From NCBI RefSeq assembly GCF_024362695.1, contig NC_065420.1, positions 5,223,420 through 5,287,419 on the forward strand: a stretch of DNA of 64,000 bases, given 5' to 3'. The stretch comes from Pectinophora gossypiella. Taxonomy: Eukaryota; Arthropoda; Insecta; Lepidoptera; Gelechiidae. Under the pieces are notes generated by a model that worked only from the letters and a program-made list of their open reading frames with translations, searched no databases and was not told the DNA's origin. A program made the position numbers and the translations under genes. Below are positions 46,431 through 57,319 of the stretch, piece by piece (position 1 is the first letter of the stretch; the number at the start of each line of letters is the position of its first letter).

Positions 46431-46917
46431 CCCCAGTTCATAACAACCGCTGCATCTACAGCTAGGTACTGCTTCTTATTGCAATGAAAAACCACTGCGT
46501 ATCCTGAACGAGTCAAGAATGTTAGGTAGGTACCTACTTTACTATCCAAAATATACTTTATTGCTCACCAGTACTATATACTCTCAAGCTTAGCGCAACA
46601 AACATCTCGAACTCTAAACATTGTACCAATAAAACGTTTATAGATTTTTACTATGCACTCTTAACAGTTTATTTGGCCAGTAATTTAATGCTCGTTAATC
46701 AATCTGTATCAGTAAACATTAGGATTCACATTAGCTACACCACTATAAAAAACGTCTGTACAGACATTGACAAAACAAGTAGGATGGAACAATCAAAGTT
46801 TTTTAATCACTCCAGATAATGAGTGTCTGAGGTTCTGTGAGATGATACATGATGTGTGAAAATTAAAAGATTTTATATTGTTTACTGTTAATTTACCTTA
46901 TTTAATACTTAAGTTTC

Positions 46918-47134
46918 TAATGGTGCTAATTCCTGTAAACACCATCTAATTTTATTTAAGTTATATCTGTCATTTTCTTATCTGCCGAAAAGGAAAGGGA
47001 GGGGTAATCGACAAGCATAAAATGTATGGAACACATGTCAATTTTAAGCACAAATCTAAAACAACCGTCTAAAAATTTTACATTGGCCAATAACCCGTCA
47101 GAATTATGTTGACAGCACACGTCAAACGGTTTAC
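46918..47134. mobile_element. Half MITE (ATTCCTGCAGACACC family)
   Basis: AATGGTGCTAATTCCTGTAA through CACACGTCAAACGGTTTACA. The second half is missing where a SINE fragment begins at about 47138. Confidence 0.62.
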
Positions 47135-47137
47135 ATA

Positions 47138-47300
47138 CCGTGCTTCGGAAGGCACGTTAAGCCGTTGGTCCCGGTTACTACTTACTGATTTAAGTATGTA
47201 GTCCTTACATGAGTCATGTCAGGGGCCTTTGGCGGCTCAATAATAATCCTGACACCAGGGTTGGTGAGGCTGGTATTCCACTTCACAATCCACATATAGC
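47138..47300 (+). mobile_element. SINE 3' part (core and tail)
   Basis: GTGCTTCGGAAGGCACGTTA, GTCAGGGGCCTTTGGCGG, GACACCAGGGTTGG. Confidence 0.72.
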
Positions 47301-47378
47301 TACATCTTCGTATTATTAACTAACATTTCATAGTTTATTTTTGACTTAAGAAACTACTCAATGTTCCCAAGTCCATAG

Positions 47379-48450
47379 CCTCGTAAGCCCTGGGGTCCTC
47401 TGAGAAGGACCAAATAATTGTAGTCATAAAGGCCGAAGGTTTTGAAATAGTTTGTTCTAATAATCAACGAAGGTACTTTTAAAAGTACCAAAACTTTGCC
47501 TGTCAATTTAATTCAAACCTTTGCGCCGATTGAGAAAAAAAATATTTTGTCTATGAACTAGTTCATTCAATTTCGTGAATAGGTGGCTTTAATAAAAAAG
47601 AAATATGTATCACTTGTCGTAATTTGTCATTTTATTGGTAAAGATGGCGCGCACACGGCGACGAGGTAAAAAAATAATCAAGTAATAATCGAATTTCGTA
47701 GTTTTTCATACACATTATTTTCAGAAATCGCAGGTAAGATAATAATCAACAACATGACATAGTTATTTTATCAATTTTGTATCGATATCGTTAGCAATAT
47801 GAAAGCAAACTTTTTTAGTCCTTTGCAAGGGACTTTAGGTGTCATGTCCGGATATTTTTCAAAAAGTTTTTTAAATTGTTATATGTGATTAAATCATACC
47901 GATATAGACTGACTTAGTTACGTGATCTTATGATTAAAAAAAACTACCGTCTTCATTTTATTTCCTTTTTCCTTCTAATGATGATCTAAACTGACACCAT
48001 GAATTAATTTTTTTCCTAATAATATAAACCTAATGTACTTCCAGAGGGACTAATCACAAACTACATCATAAAAACTAAAACTCGTTACTTATTTTATATT
48101 TAAATATGTAAGTATATACATATATTTATGACGTACAAATAGGTATGTATGTTAATGAAAAAATACATAACCCTTTATAATAATAATATTTTTAAAATTT
48201 TACTAAAAGTAGTGACTCAAACCGGGAGTCCTTCTGGAAGAACTAAAAAAAAAACGTAATTTTTTCAAAAATGTCTTCTATTCATCCTTACATAGGTCTC
48301 CACTTAATTTGAACCCGATCGGATAACTCTAACACTTTAAAATTTGTACTTGAAGTGCTCGGCCTTTACGACTACAAAAATTTGGTCCTTTTCAAGGTAC
48401 CACCGTCGTTTATTACTTCGAAATCGTAATTATGCTTCGGCGTTACGAGG
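47379..48450 (+). mobile_element. 1072-bp non-autonomous DNA element (CCTCGTAA ends), copy 1
   Basis: It begins CCTCGTAAGCCC and ends with the inverse of CCTCGTAACGCC. Both ends then share GGACCAAAT some 20-60 bases in. It is flanked by ATAG on both sides (47375-47378 and 48451-48454). A near-identical copy lies inverted at 60788-61860. No ORF of note is present. The 4-bp duplication and short matching tips fit a cut-and-paste DNA transposon, with superfamily unresolved. Confidence 0.78.
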
Positions 48451-48454
48451 ATAG

Positions 48455-49280
48455 GACAAGCATACATTTTTATTTCGTACAAGTATCATCGGTGGAGGCT
48501 ATTGCACCAGGGTTTATTCGTTTTTTCTCTTGTCATTTAATATACTTACCTATACGAAGGAATGTATGTGCGATGCATCTTACGCATGCACCGAAAAGTC
48601 AATACTATCATATAGTTTATTCGCGTCAGTATACTGGAAACACGCTTGCGTAAATAATGCTGTTTTTAACGATTCGAGGAAACTTTACGGTCCGACTGAT
48701 TTACCGCAGGCTGAATGATAAACAGACTTGTTTAAATGTTTTTATATACGTATGAATCATACGTAGTCAGGGTAATGTTCAAAAATACCTAACTATACCG
48801 AATGTGATTATATTAAAAAAATAACATAACATATTTATTTTCAAATTCAATAATATTAACGCCGATACAACCAATGTCACCAAGAGGCGAGTTGCTGAAC
48901 TAAAGACACAAGCGTGATATTTCAAAAAAGTCATTAAAAGTTCAGCTATACATCGATAGATGGCAAAACTAACAAGTATCACCGCTGTGCCGGTCGGAGT
49001 GGGGGGTGTTAGGTTATTTTCGTTACGGAATTTCTGGATTCGGTTTCCACGCTCAAGACCCGCGATAGAAGCTATGCAATAGCTTAATAATAAAAAACAA
49101 AAATGGTAATAGGCTGCATGGTACTTACTCAAATGGGACTCTCTATTGTGCTTCTTGCAACAGGACTTTCATAACTAAATTTGGTTTTGCTAGTCACGCC
49201 CGCGCCCATGCAAGAGCCCAGGCTAACACTAGCTAAGGGTGTCGCCGTCGACGAATACGTCTGGGAGGACATCATCATCA
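48455..49280. other. No gene recognised
   Basis: Open frames at 48432-48653 and 48779-49132 (minus) lack domain or splice evidence. Confidence 0.45.
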
Positions 49281-49289
49281 TCATCACTT

Positions 49290-49445
49290 ACTTAAACTTG
49301 GCTGGTGAGGAGCGGGTGTATATACTATACACATCTGCCTATCCCTTCAGGGGTATCCCTATTCATAAAGGGCGACCCTATTGCCATTAAAAGGGCACAA
49401 ATCCTGGAAACCACGTGATATTAATTATCTATGGTCCAAACTTGA
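49290..49445. mobile_element. Rearranged SINE (CACGTGG family)
   Basis: The distal half is on plus (GGTGAGGAGCGGGTGTATAT, CCTATCCCTTCAGGGG). Directly to its right is the proximal half on minus (inverse of CACGTGGTTTCCAGGATTTG). This order does not fit simple 5' inversion. Confidence 0.55.
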
Positions 49446-49489
49446 ATTCAAGAGCGGTTATTACGGATTTTTAATAACCAATTTAATTT

Positions 49490-49870
49490 AACACTTATTC
49501 ACTAATAAGCACCTTAAGTCGGGCATACAGCGATCTGCGCGTCCAGTATAATAACGCTTTCAGGATATTGTTGAGGTTGCCGTGATATTGCAGCGCCTCT
49601 GGTATGTTCGCTGAGGCACACACAGATGGTTTCGCAGCAATCATGCGGAAACGTTGTGCGTCGCTTCTCACGCGGACTCGAGCCAGCCCCAACAGTATCC
49701 TGAAGACGTTATGTGATAGGTGGGACTCTCCCCTTCTAAAACGGCGGATGGAACTGCACATCCTATAGTTTTGTATTTATGATCGCCCGAATAATGTACT
49801 ACTAATACTAGTTTATATGTCGTTTGTATACTAACATTCTATGGACTTTGTCCGAAATAAACGATTTTTA
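49490..49870. repeat. Probable LINE 3' region
   Basis: GC-balanced stretch with an open minus-strand frame (49495-49761: CSSIRRFRRGESHLSHNVF...) that matches no family I know. It is followed on plus by GGACTTTGTCCGAAATAAAC and a TTTATT-rich tail. Orientation and class are unsettled. Confidence 0.35.
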
Positions 49871-50254
49871 TTTATTTATTAAGTATATAAGCAATAGATA
49901 CATATTGACGTGCGACAATAAATCCTTTGTTGACGTATTTATAGGCTCCCGAGCAAATGCAGAGAAAGGCTTTTTATCAAGACACCACACTACCAGATTT
50001 CGGGTGTTATTTGCAATATGATGATATACACGCCGAGAGATATTATAAGACTGAATTTAATGGTATTTTTCCTCTGTATACTTGAGGGTTTCATACAGAT
50101 AATGTTGTTATATCCAGTTCAATTTCTAATGTACATTTGGTTTATATAAACAATAATTTAAATTCACTTGTGTAGTCAATTAGGTAGATAGTAACATATA
50201 TTATTATACTTACATCAATGTCGTAAAATTACGAAAAGCAATAGTTTTTTGATG

Positions 50255-50590
50255 TGACTTATTGTAGATTTGCGTTAACTACTTGGCCGGACAAATAGGG
50301 AGCGCTGAAGGCTCTCACCCTATACAACGTTTAAGACAACAGGCCTGAGGGTGCCCAGTTGGCTACGAACCTCGGCTCAGGGCGTCGTCTAAGAGGAAAA
50401 ATATTTGAAACAATGAATCGATAAGGGAATAGCGATAAGCTCTGATTGAGAGAAATCGTCGACCACGCCGGCGGGGTCGGTATCGGGGTCCTGAAGTGTT
50501 TGGTCGCGACACCAATCACTTCTCTCTTCAGCTGATTGACCGCCTCTATGGCTAGAGTAATCGGGTCGTCGGGATCGTACCTCTATATTA
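50255..50590 (-). repeat. Dispersed repeat (CGCTCCCCATTTGTCCGG family), long copy
   Basis: Inverse of the family: GACTTATTGTAGATTTGCGT, CTACTTGGCCGGACAAATAG, AGGGCGTCGTCTAAGAGG, GACCACGCCGGCGGGGTCGG. Confidence 0.6.
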
Positions 50591-50872
50591 CGATAAGCAA
50601 TAGTGGCAGTAATAAAAATGTATGGGATTGACATGGAATTTCGAAAACCGACAGTGACAGTGACGAAAGTGTATGGGGCTGACATAAGGTGACATGTCAA
50701 ACCCATACATTTTTATCACTCGTTTTTCGTAATCGTTTGCAACTTGGCTACTATTTCGAGATAAACATTTTTAAATTTGTCTTTGAATTTTTTTGGTATG
50801 TGATGGCCGTGAATTGCGACTGGTATAATGATTATAGACACGAACAATAATACACGACTATTATTGTTGTAG

Positions 50873-51205
50873 CCCAGTTGGTAGAACGCTTGACTCTCAC
50901 TTTGAGGTCGCAGATTCGAACCCCATAGGCCTAAACCAATGATTTCCGAATTTGTTTTCAAATTCATGTTTGGATCATAAATGATTATCATATGCTCAGC
51001 GGTGAAGAAAAACATCGTGAGCAAACCCACATTCCCGAAAAATGCAATTCGAACATAATGTAATCTAACCTATATTGGGCCGGTTTTTCCATCGCGGGTT
51101 GGAATGTCAGACAGGCAGTCGCTTCTGTAAAAAACGGGACCTGTCAAATCTTCAGGTTAGGTGAGCGGACTCTGGGATAAACGGGAAAACGCTTGGGAGA
51201 TGATG
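50873..51205 (+). mobile_element. SINE (CCAACCCGCGAAGG family), full length
   Basis: Head GTAGCCCAGTTGGTAGAACG (A box) and CAGATTCGAACCCC (B box). The body has GATCATAAATGATTATCATA and TCGCGGGTTGGAATGTCAGA. It ends in (GAT)n at about 51195. Confidence 0.75.
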
Positions 51206-51805
51206 ATGATGAGACACGAACAACAATAGTACTAATTAAATTACCAACACTCTCAAACGAAAGTAACTTGGTCTGCTTGCTACCTTTTCGCGCCTATACT
51301 GCTGGGCCGATTAATTATATAGTGAACTTGGCACTTACATAGATTGAAAACTACGAACGGACTCAGAAGACTACTTACCAGAGACGAATTTAGAAAAGGC
51401 TCTTTCCAGTGACTGACTTGGTGCACTTACCGCGATAACAGAAGTCGTCCGAAAGCTAGTCTTAAAATAAAACTAGCGAATACCTTTCCGACGACTTTAT
51501 AGCAGTTACAGCGATAATGTATAGTCTTAAACCACCCCGTACACAAGACAAAGTCTCTACAAATAAAATCATTAAGGAAGTACAGGATAGAACACAGATT
51601 TATTTGGAAGCTCCGTCGAAGTAGTGCCGATATATCCAACGCCTTAAGAGTTTATTGAGCAGAATTTATCGCGAGCCGGGAACGGAATAGATTTACTTGC
51701 GCTCATTAGTGTACATCAATTTGTGCTTACCTAGCAATGATTGAATTATTATGTCTCCTTAATTGATCCAGAAACTACTAATTTAGTCTAATATCACAAT
51801 TATTA

Positions 51806-52100
51806 TTATTGAGGAGCTTGGTGGCGCAGCGGTAAACGCGCTCGGTCTGCGATTGTTGAAGTTAAGCAACTTTCGCAAAGACCGGTCATAGGATGGGTGA
51901 CCACAAAAAAAGTTTTCATCTCGAACTCCTCCGTGCTTCGGAAGGCACGTTAAGCCGTTGGTCCCAGCTGCATTAGCAGTCGTTAATAACCATCAATCCG
52001 CACTGGGCCCGCGTGATAGTTTAAGGCCCGATCTCCCTATCCATCCATAGGGAAGGCCCGTGCCCCAGCAGTGGGGTCGTTAATGGGCTGATGATGATGA
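51806..52100 (+). mobile_element. Composite tRNA/5S rRNA-derived SINE, copy 2
   Basis: Same structure as 18724-19003, and here the 5S-like part is closer to canonical (GAAGTTAAGCAAC...GGATGGGTGACCAC). It is flanked by the 12-bp duplication TCACAATTATTA (51794-51805 and 52101-52112). Intact duplications show retroposition of the whole composite unit. Confidence 0.82.
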
Positions 52101-52204
52101 TCACAATTATTAACAATAAATTAAGTTCCTTTGATTGAAGTTGCTTTTTCTTTAACCATAGTCAATGTATAACTTCAAATATAATACACGTCAATACATT
52201 ATTC

Positions 52205-52355
52205 TTCTATGTAACATGATATAGCCTGTTGCCCGAAGGGGTAGGTATATAGTGTATCCACTCCTCGCCAGCTATGTTAAAGTCCCATGTAATAGGGGGC
52301 GAGCCTATTCCCAACCGGGCACAAATCCTGGTAACCACGTGACATTTTGATGTGT
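52205..52355 (-). mobile_element. SINE (CACGTGG family), 3' part
   Basis: Inverse: CCCGAAGGGGTAGGTATATA, CTCGCCAGCTATGTTAAAG, GGCACAAATCCTGGTAACCA. Confidence 0.65.
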
Positions 52356-52481
52356 ATTTCAGTAAAACTAAATTGCAATACTTACGTAGTAGAATTTTGC
52401 TATACTATGAAGTATAGGTAGGTATATAAAAGTGTCACAGTAAGAATGGTTCCTCTATTGTACGGATGCGGCTGTGAGTGC

Positions 52482-53460
52482 GACGAGACAATGCTCTCTT
52501 TCAATGGACGTCTAAAGCGGAGTGCACTCAATGTAGCTCTGGCTGTGTTCTGTGTTCCTGGTACTTTTTACGTAACATCGTATACCCGATAACCACGTGT
52601 GCGCCCTCAGTGTGTAGTAAGGCCACGGTAACATGATCATTTACTAACATACGGATACCTGGATATACATAAAGCTGCCTCAGGAACATGCTCTATAAGT
52701 AAAACAACCATTGAAAAATAAATAATAATTATATTGGTTACTTACTCTAAATTTCCAAAACACACACGTGCTCAAACACAAGTGTACACGTGTTCAAAAT
52801 GGTACGTCTGCCTTCGATGCGTGCTCGAATCAAAAAGAACCCCAATGAAAGACAAACACGCCTTTTTATACCCTTTCTCCTAGTGTTGCCATATGAAGGC
52901 AACACAAATTCGTACAAAATTACAGAAAACCTAACAAGTGCTCCCCATTTGTCCGGCCAAGAAGTTAGTACCATTTGCAAATCTGTCAAGTCAAAAAAGT
53001 AAACCCATAAAGAGAAAGATATTTATGTTCTTTGCCTTGCTACTTGTCATTTAGGCACGTCTAAAAACAGCCTAAGAAATTACGTTTTCGAAACGACGAC
53101 GTACTATCAAAGTCAAAGATAAATTGCCTCGAGACTGCAAATCTAGCTCTAGCTGTGTTCTGTGTTCCTGGTACTTTTTAAATAAAATAGTAAATTATTT
53201 TACATTATTCTTTTCTTTATGTAATTTAGACCATTACATAAGTCACGTATCCGTATGAAGCATGTCGAAAATTCGTCTGCGGACTTGCGTCTTTCCCTAA
53301 ATATCGCAAAATCTAAAAAAAAGTCGCATAAAAAAAAATATTATACAAAATGTGGCTGATTGAGAAGAGACAATGCGCGTTTTCAATGGACATGTCTATA
53401 GCTGAGTGCACTCCATGTGCTGCTAGCGTCTGTTACGTTCTGTGTTCCTGGTAAGTTTTA
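52482..53460. repeat. Three dispersed direct copies of a sequence of about 90 bp
   Basis: Copies at 52482-52570, 53127-53180 (right half only) and 53363-53460. Shared blocks: GAGACAATGC, TTTCAATGGAC, GAGTGCACTC and TTCTGTGTTCCTGGTA. The third copy ends CTGGTAAGTTTT, like a splice donor. Not assigned to any family. Confidence 0.65.
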
Positions 53461-53724
53461 ATCTAGGTACTATAGAGACATTTATGAAACGAGAGTTTCA
53501 TTTGATTACCCTAAAAGGAGTGTAAGGAGAAATGTCTATAAAGCCACATAAACACGATTTTCAGCCGCTAAATTAGTATTTATTTTTAAATATTAGTTAT
53601 TTATTGTTCTATTTTTAAAATATATTTTTTGGGATTATATTTTTATTCGTTCTCATTTATTTATTCATAAAAACAAAAAATGTTCCAAAATAATTTTATT
53701 AACATCGCATAAAATAAATTATTT

Positions 53725-53840
53725 TTTGATTTGTGCCCTGTTTATGACGATAGGCTGCCTCCTTTTATATGGAACTTTAACATAGCTAGCGAGGAGTGGA
53801 TGTGTGTGTATAGTTTACACCTCTGCATAGCTTACGTGCC
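53725..53840 (+). mobile_element. SINE (CACGTGG family), 3' fragment
   Basis: GTGCCCTGTTTATGACGATA, CATAGCTAGCGAGGAGTGG, TACACCTCTGCATAGC. Confidence 0.55.
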
Positions 53841-54096
53841 GTTATTTATTTTTAAAAAATATATAAAAATCAATGCGCATTAAAAATATATTTTAGTTAT
53901 AAGCTTAATATGATAAAAGAGATGTATTACCAGTGCCTGGAAGAAACCTTACTATTTACGTACTTTCCGCTTGCATATGCAAAGTAAACATAAATTCCAT
54001 TTCCCCAGTCGTTTACCTAGCTCGTACAAAGAATCCATCCTAGATTCGTTACTTGCGTTATTTTTCTTGTTAACTTTTAGTTGAAAGATTTCTACA

Positions 54097-54482
54097 ATGG
54101 CCCCGATTCCTGCAGACACCGCCTAATTTTATTTTAAGTTATATCCGTCATTTTCATATCCGTCGAAAAGGAAAGGGACGGATGATTCACAGCTCTTAAT
54201 TTTAGGAAGAATGAGTAAATGAATGAATAACCCGGGCGAATCAAAAGGTACGTCGCTGGTATGCAATCCGTTTGACGTGCTGTCTACTTAACTGTGTCGG
54301 GTTATTGACGGATGTAAAATTTTTAGACGGTTGGTTTATATTTGTGCTTAAAATTGACGTGTGTTCCATAAATTTTATGCTTGTCGATTACCCGTCCCTT
54401 TTCTTTTCGGCGGATAAGAAAATGACAGATATAACTTAAAATAAAATTAATAGATGGTATTTACAGGAATTAGCACCAATAT
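54097..54482. mobile_element. MITE (ATTCCTGCAGACACC family), complete
   Basis: Left end GGCCCCGATTCCTGCAGACA and right end inverse GGTATTTACAGGAATTAGCA. The arms share AAAAGGAAAGGGACG and TTTGACGTGCTGTC-type blocks. Confidence 0.68.
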
Positions 54483-54599
54483 AACGCTTATTTTCATTGT
54501 TAGTTACTGTAACGCTCTCTCTCTTATATAACGTACAATGCAATGCCATCAAAGTGCTAGTGTAGTATATTTAGGGTATATAATGGGGCAGCCCATTAT

Positions 54600-54785
54600 T
54601 CAGGTTATAACTGCTAAGGAGTAGAATTCTCTGCCGTCTTCTGTATTTCCGAATGCATATAACCCGGGTGCTTTCAAGGCCAGAGTGAACAGGTACCTAC
54701 TGGGCGAGTGAGCTCCATCTTAGGCCTTGTCAATGCGTTCTGGCAATTTTTGGGGTCAAGAGCAAACCCATCAAAGGTAAAAAAA
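54600..54785 (+). pseudogene. LINE reverse transcriptase tail (RTAKEWNSLPSS family), decayed
   Basis: ACTGCTAAGGAGTAGAATTC (the Trp codon is now a stop), then AACCCGGGTGCTTTCAAGGC, ending ACCCATCAAAGGTAAAAAA. Confidence 0.7.
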
Positions 54786-55291
54786 CCTACTAAGTTCAAG
54801 TTTACAACCATGTAAATAAATAAGTACCGACATGTGAAAATGTACAAACAGTTTCAACTACGGAGTAGAAGAAAAAGGTTGGAAGGGCCGCGCGCGTACT
54901 GTGCTCACAATACGCCCGCCATACAAGTATGAGCAAATAGTTCATACTTCAACTTTGCACTCCACTTCACCAGAAACGTTACGACGCACAGAGCTCCGCG
55001 ATAGTGTATTAAAAGGTCATCTTGTGAATTATAACCTGCAAGGCAAAAAATATAATATCGATTATCATGGCAGAAGATCTCTCTTTATCACAGGAGGATA
55101 AAAACCTTATTATAATCGGTTATTATCAAACAAATACTTTTGTATGCAGTATCTTACAAAAAAAATCACACAAAATTTACATTACCGGTAAAGTGGCTAT
55201 GGAATTTAAGAAGCAGTAGAGCTATTGTAGTTATCTGTTTGCAGGAGTAGTAGTTGAGTGGGGTTGAACCGGCGACAGCGGTTCTTCCATT

Positions 55292-55378
55292 ACCGGGTGA
55301 GAGCCTTCAGCGCTCCCCATTTGTCCGGCCAAGTAGTTAATGCCATCTGCGGCAAATCTACAATAAGTCACGTAAAAA
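55292..55378 (+). repeat. Dispersed repeat (CGCTCCCCATTTGTCCGG family), short copy
   Basis: ACCGGGTGAGAGCCTTCAGC to ACAATAAGTCACGT. Confidence 0.62.
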
Positions 55379-55537
55379 AAAGAAAAAAAGGTCTTTCCAT
55401 CCTCTTTCTTGTATTCCGTGGTTTCAATTTACGCCCATTATCCCTATTCCGAAGGATGACTTGAGTAACCATGAGCCACATTTAGTATCTTTTGATATAC
55501 ATTTATATTATTAATTTATCATTTTTTTTTATATGCC

Positions 55538-55622
55538 ACGTGGGTTCCAGTATGTGCCCGGTTAATTGTAATTGGCTTGCCCCTTATTAAATGGGGCTTA
55601 AACCTAGCTGCGAGTAAACACG
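55538..55622 (+). mobile_element. SINE (CACGTGG family), fragment
   Basis: CCACGTGGGTTCCAGTATGT, GCCCGGTTAATTG, TTAAACCTAGCTGCGAG. Confidence 0.55.
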
Positions 55623-56011
55623 CTTACTGCTGTCTTCACTGCTTATATACTGCTTGTTATCTTTACTGCTTATATATCTAAATCTCGAAACAAAACGTAA
55701 ACAAACAAGATACGTATATAAGAAATTGTCCGCTTATCATAATTAAGCTATAATTGGCATACCTGGTCAAACATTTCTTCCGTTGAATCAAAATTATTAC
55801 AAATATTTTCTCTGATTACAACCCTTAAACCCTTCACGCCGATTAAAATTCCATTTCGAGTGAAAATATGAATTATGTGATTCATAATAAGTAATTTTTC
55901 ATTTCCTAATTTAAAATAATGTTCGGAAAGGTTCTGTTTAATAAATCATAATGGGAGCTATGTTCTATTTTTGAAAATCTACTAATTGTTTAACATTAAT
56001 AATTTACTTTA

Positions 56012-56258
56012 CATAACATAACATACATAAACAGCACAAACAGGCCTCCCCTCAATCAACCGGAGGGGGTATGGAGCATACTCCACCATGCTGCTCCAAT
56101 GCGGGTTGGTGGAGGTGTTTTTACGACTAACAGCCTCCGTGGTCTAGTGGTTAGAGCGTTAGGCTCACGATCTGGATGTCCGGGATATTCCCGATGGGGA
56201 CATTGTCGTAATCACTTTGTGAGACTGTCCTTTGTTTGGTAAGGACTTTTCAGGCTTG
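56012..56258 (-). mobile_element. SINE with inverted 5' end, second case
   Basis: Read on the minus strand, the tail (with an ATGTTATGTTATGT-like end at 56012) is in normal orientation. The tRNA-like head plus proximal body, 56127-56258, is inverted. A 14-bp duplication AATAATTTACTTTA flanks it at 55998-56011 and 56259-56272. The internal breakpoint differs from that of the 33225 copy. Confidence 0.75.
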
Positions 56259-56355
56259 AATAATTTACTTTAGCAAATAAATATAAATCACTGACTTTTA
56301 AAATACCTACAGTACGAATATAGTCGTACGCTTATGTTATGTTGAATCTAATCTC

Positions 56356-56500
56356 TTCTTATCGTGTGGGTTGTGAGGTGGAATACCAGCTTCATCAACC
56401 CTGGTGTCAGGGTTATTATTGAGCCGCCAAAGGGCCCTGACATGGCTCATGTAACGACTACAAACTTACATCAGTAGTAACTGGGATCAACGGCTTAACA
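56356..56500 (-). mobile_element. SINE 3' part (core and tail), inverse
   Basis: Starts CTTCTTATCGTGTGGGTTGT and runs to CAACGGCTTAAC, followed by an A run. Confidence 0.7.
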
Positions 56501-56889
56501 AAAAAAAAATCTACTACATCAAAATTAAAAAATATTCCTCGAATAATTACCACTCGAACAAAGTCGCGGTCATAGCTGTAAGCAATTAAAGGCATGTGGA
56601 ATTCCAAATCTATTGTTTTGCAAGCACCTTTATAAAACCCTTTATAATTACCAGTATGATTTAAACCGGGTTCTGATTACTTTGCGGAAGATATATTAGG
56701 GTGCACGGTAATTCATTTTAGAATATATCTCATCATGGTTTATAATATATGTTATGCGCGTCATCGCTTTTAAGTTACTTATGTTATATTTGCATTAATA
56801 TGTATAAAATAATAGGTTTTACAACTCTACTACTATACCACTGTTATATCGATAATTACACCCTTTACTATAGGTACAAGTCATCGAGA

Positions 56890-56975
56890 TCCGGGTGAGA
56901 GCCATCAACGCTCCTCATTTGTCCGGCCAAGTAGTTAATGCCATATACGGCAAATCCACGAGAAGCACGTTGAAG
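56890..56975 (+). repeat. Dispersed repeat (CGCTCCCCATTTGTCCGG family), short copy
   Basis: CCGGGTGAGAGCCATCAACG to ATACGGCAAATCCACGAGAA. Confidence 0.6.
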
Positions 56976-57059
56976 AAAGCTCACCAAGACGCCAAGGTCA
57001 CATTCACGGCAACGTCTTCAAGCAATTTACATTGAAATGTGTAGTCGGATTTATTAATC

Positions 57060-57150
57060 AAATAAGTAACTAACTAACTAACAACACACTAACTAACTAA
57101 CTCTAACTCAACAACTCAATTCAACTAACTCTATCTCTCTCTCTCTGATG
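57060..57150. repeat. (AACT)n and (TC)n microsatellite
   Basis: Imperfect AACTAACTAACTAAC repeats lead into CTATCTCTCTCTCTCTG. Confidence 0.7.
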
Positions 57151-57198
57151 GTATTAACTCTTGCTTTTGACTTCTTCCTCAAAATCGACAATCGTCGA

Positions 57199-57315
57199 CA
57201 GTAGTCGTTACATGAGCCATGTCAGGGGCCTTTGGCGGCTCAATAGTAGTAACCCTGACATCAGGGTTTTTGATGTTGGTACTCCACCTCACAACCCACA
57301 CGATAGAAGAAGAAG
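57199..57315 (+). mobile_element. SINE tail
   Basis: GTAGTCGTTACATGAGCCAT to CACACGATAGAAGAAGAAG. Confidence 0.7.
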
Positions 57316-57319
57316 ACAA

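Noticed and set aside
49495..49761. 88-codon open frame considered as a host exon
   Set aside because: No splice sites were seen at its edges, and the adjoining plus-strand tail suggests retroposon sequence.
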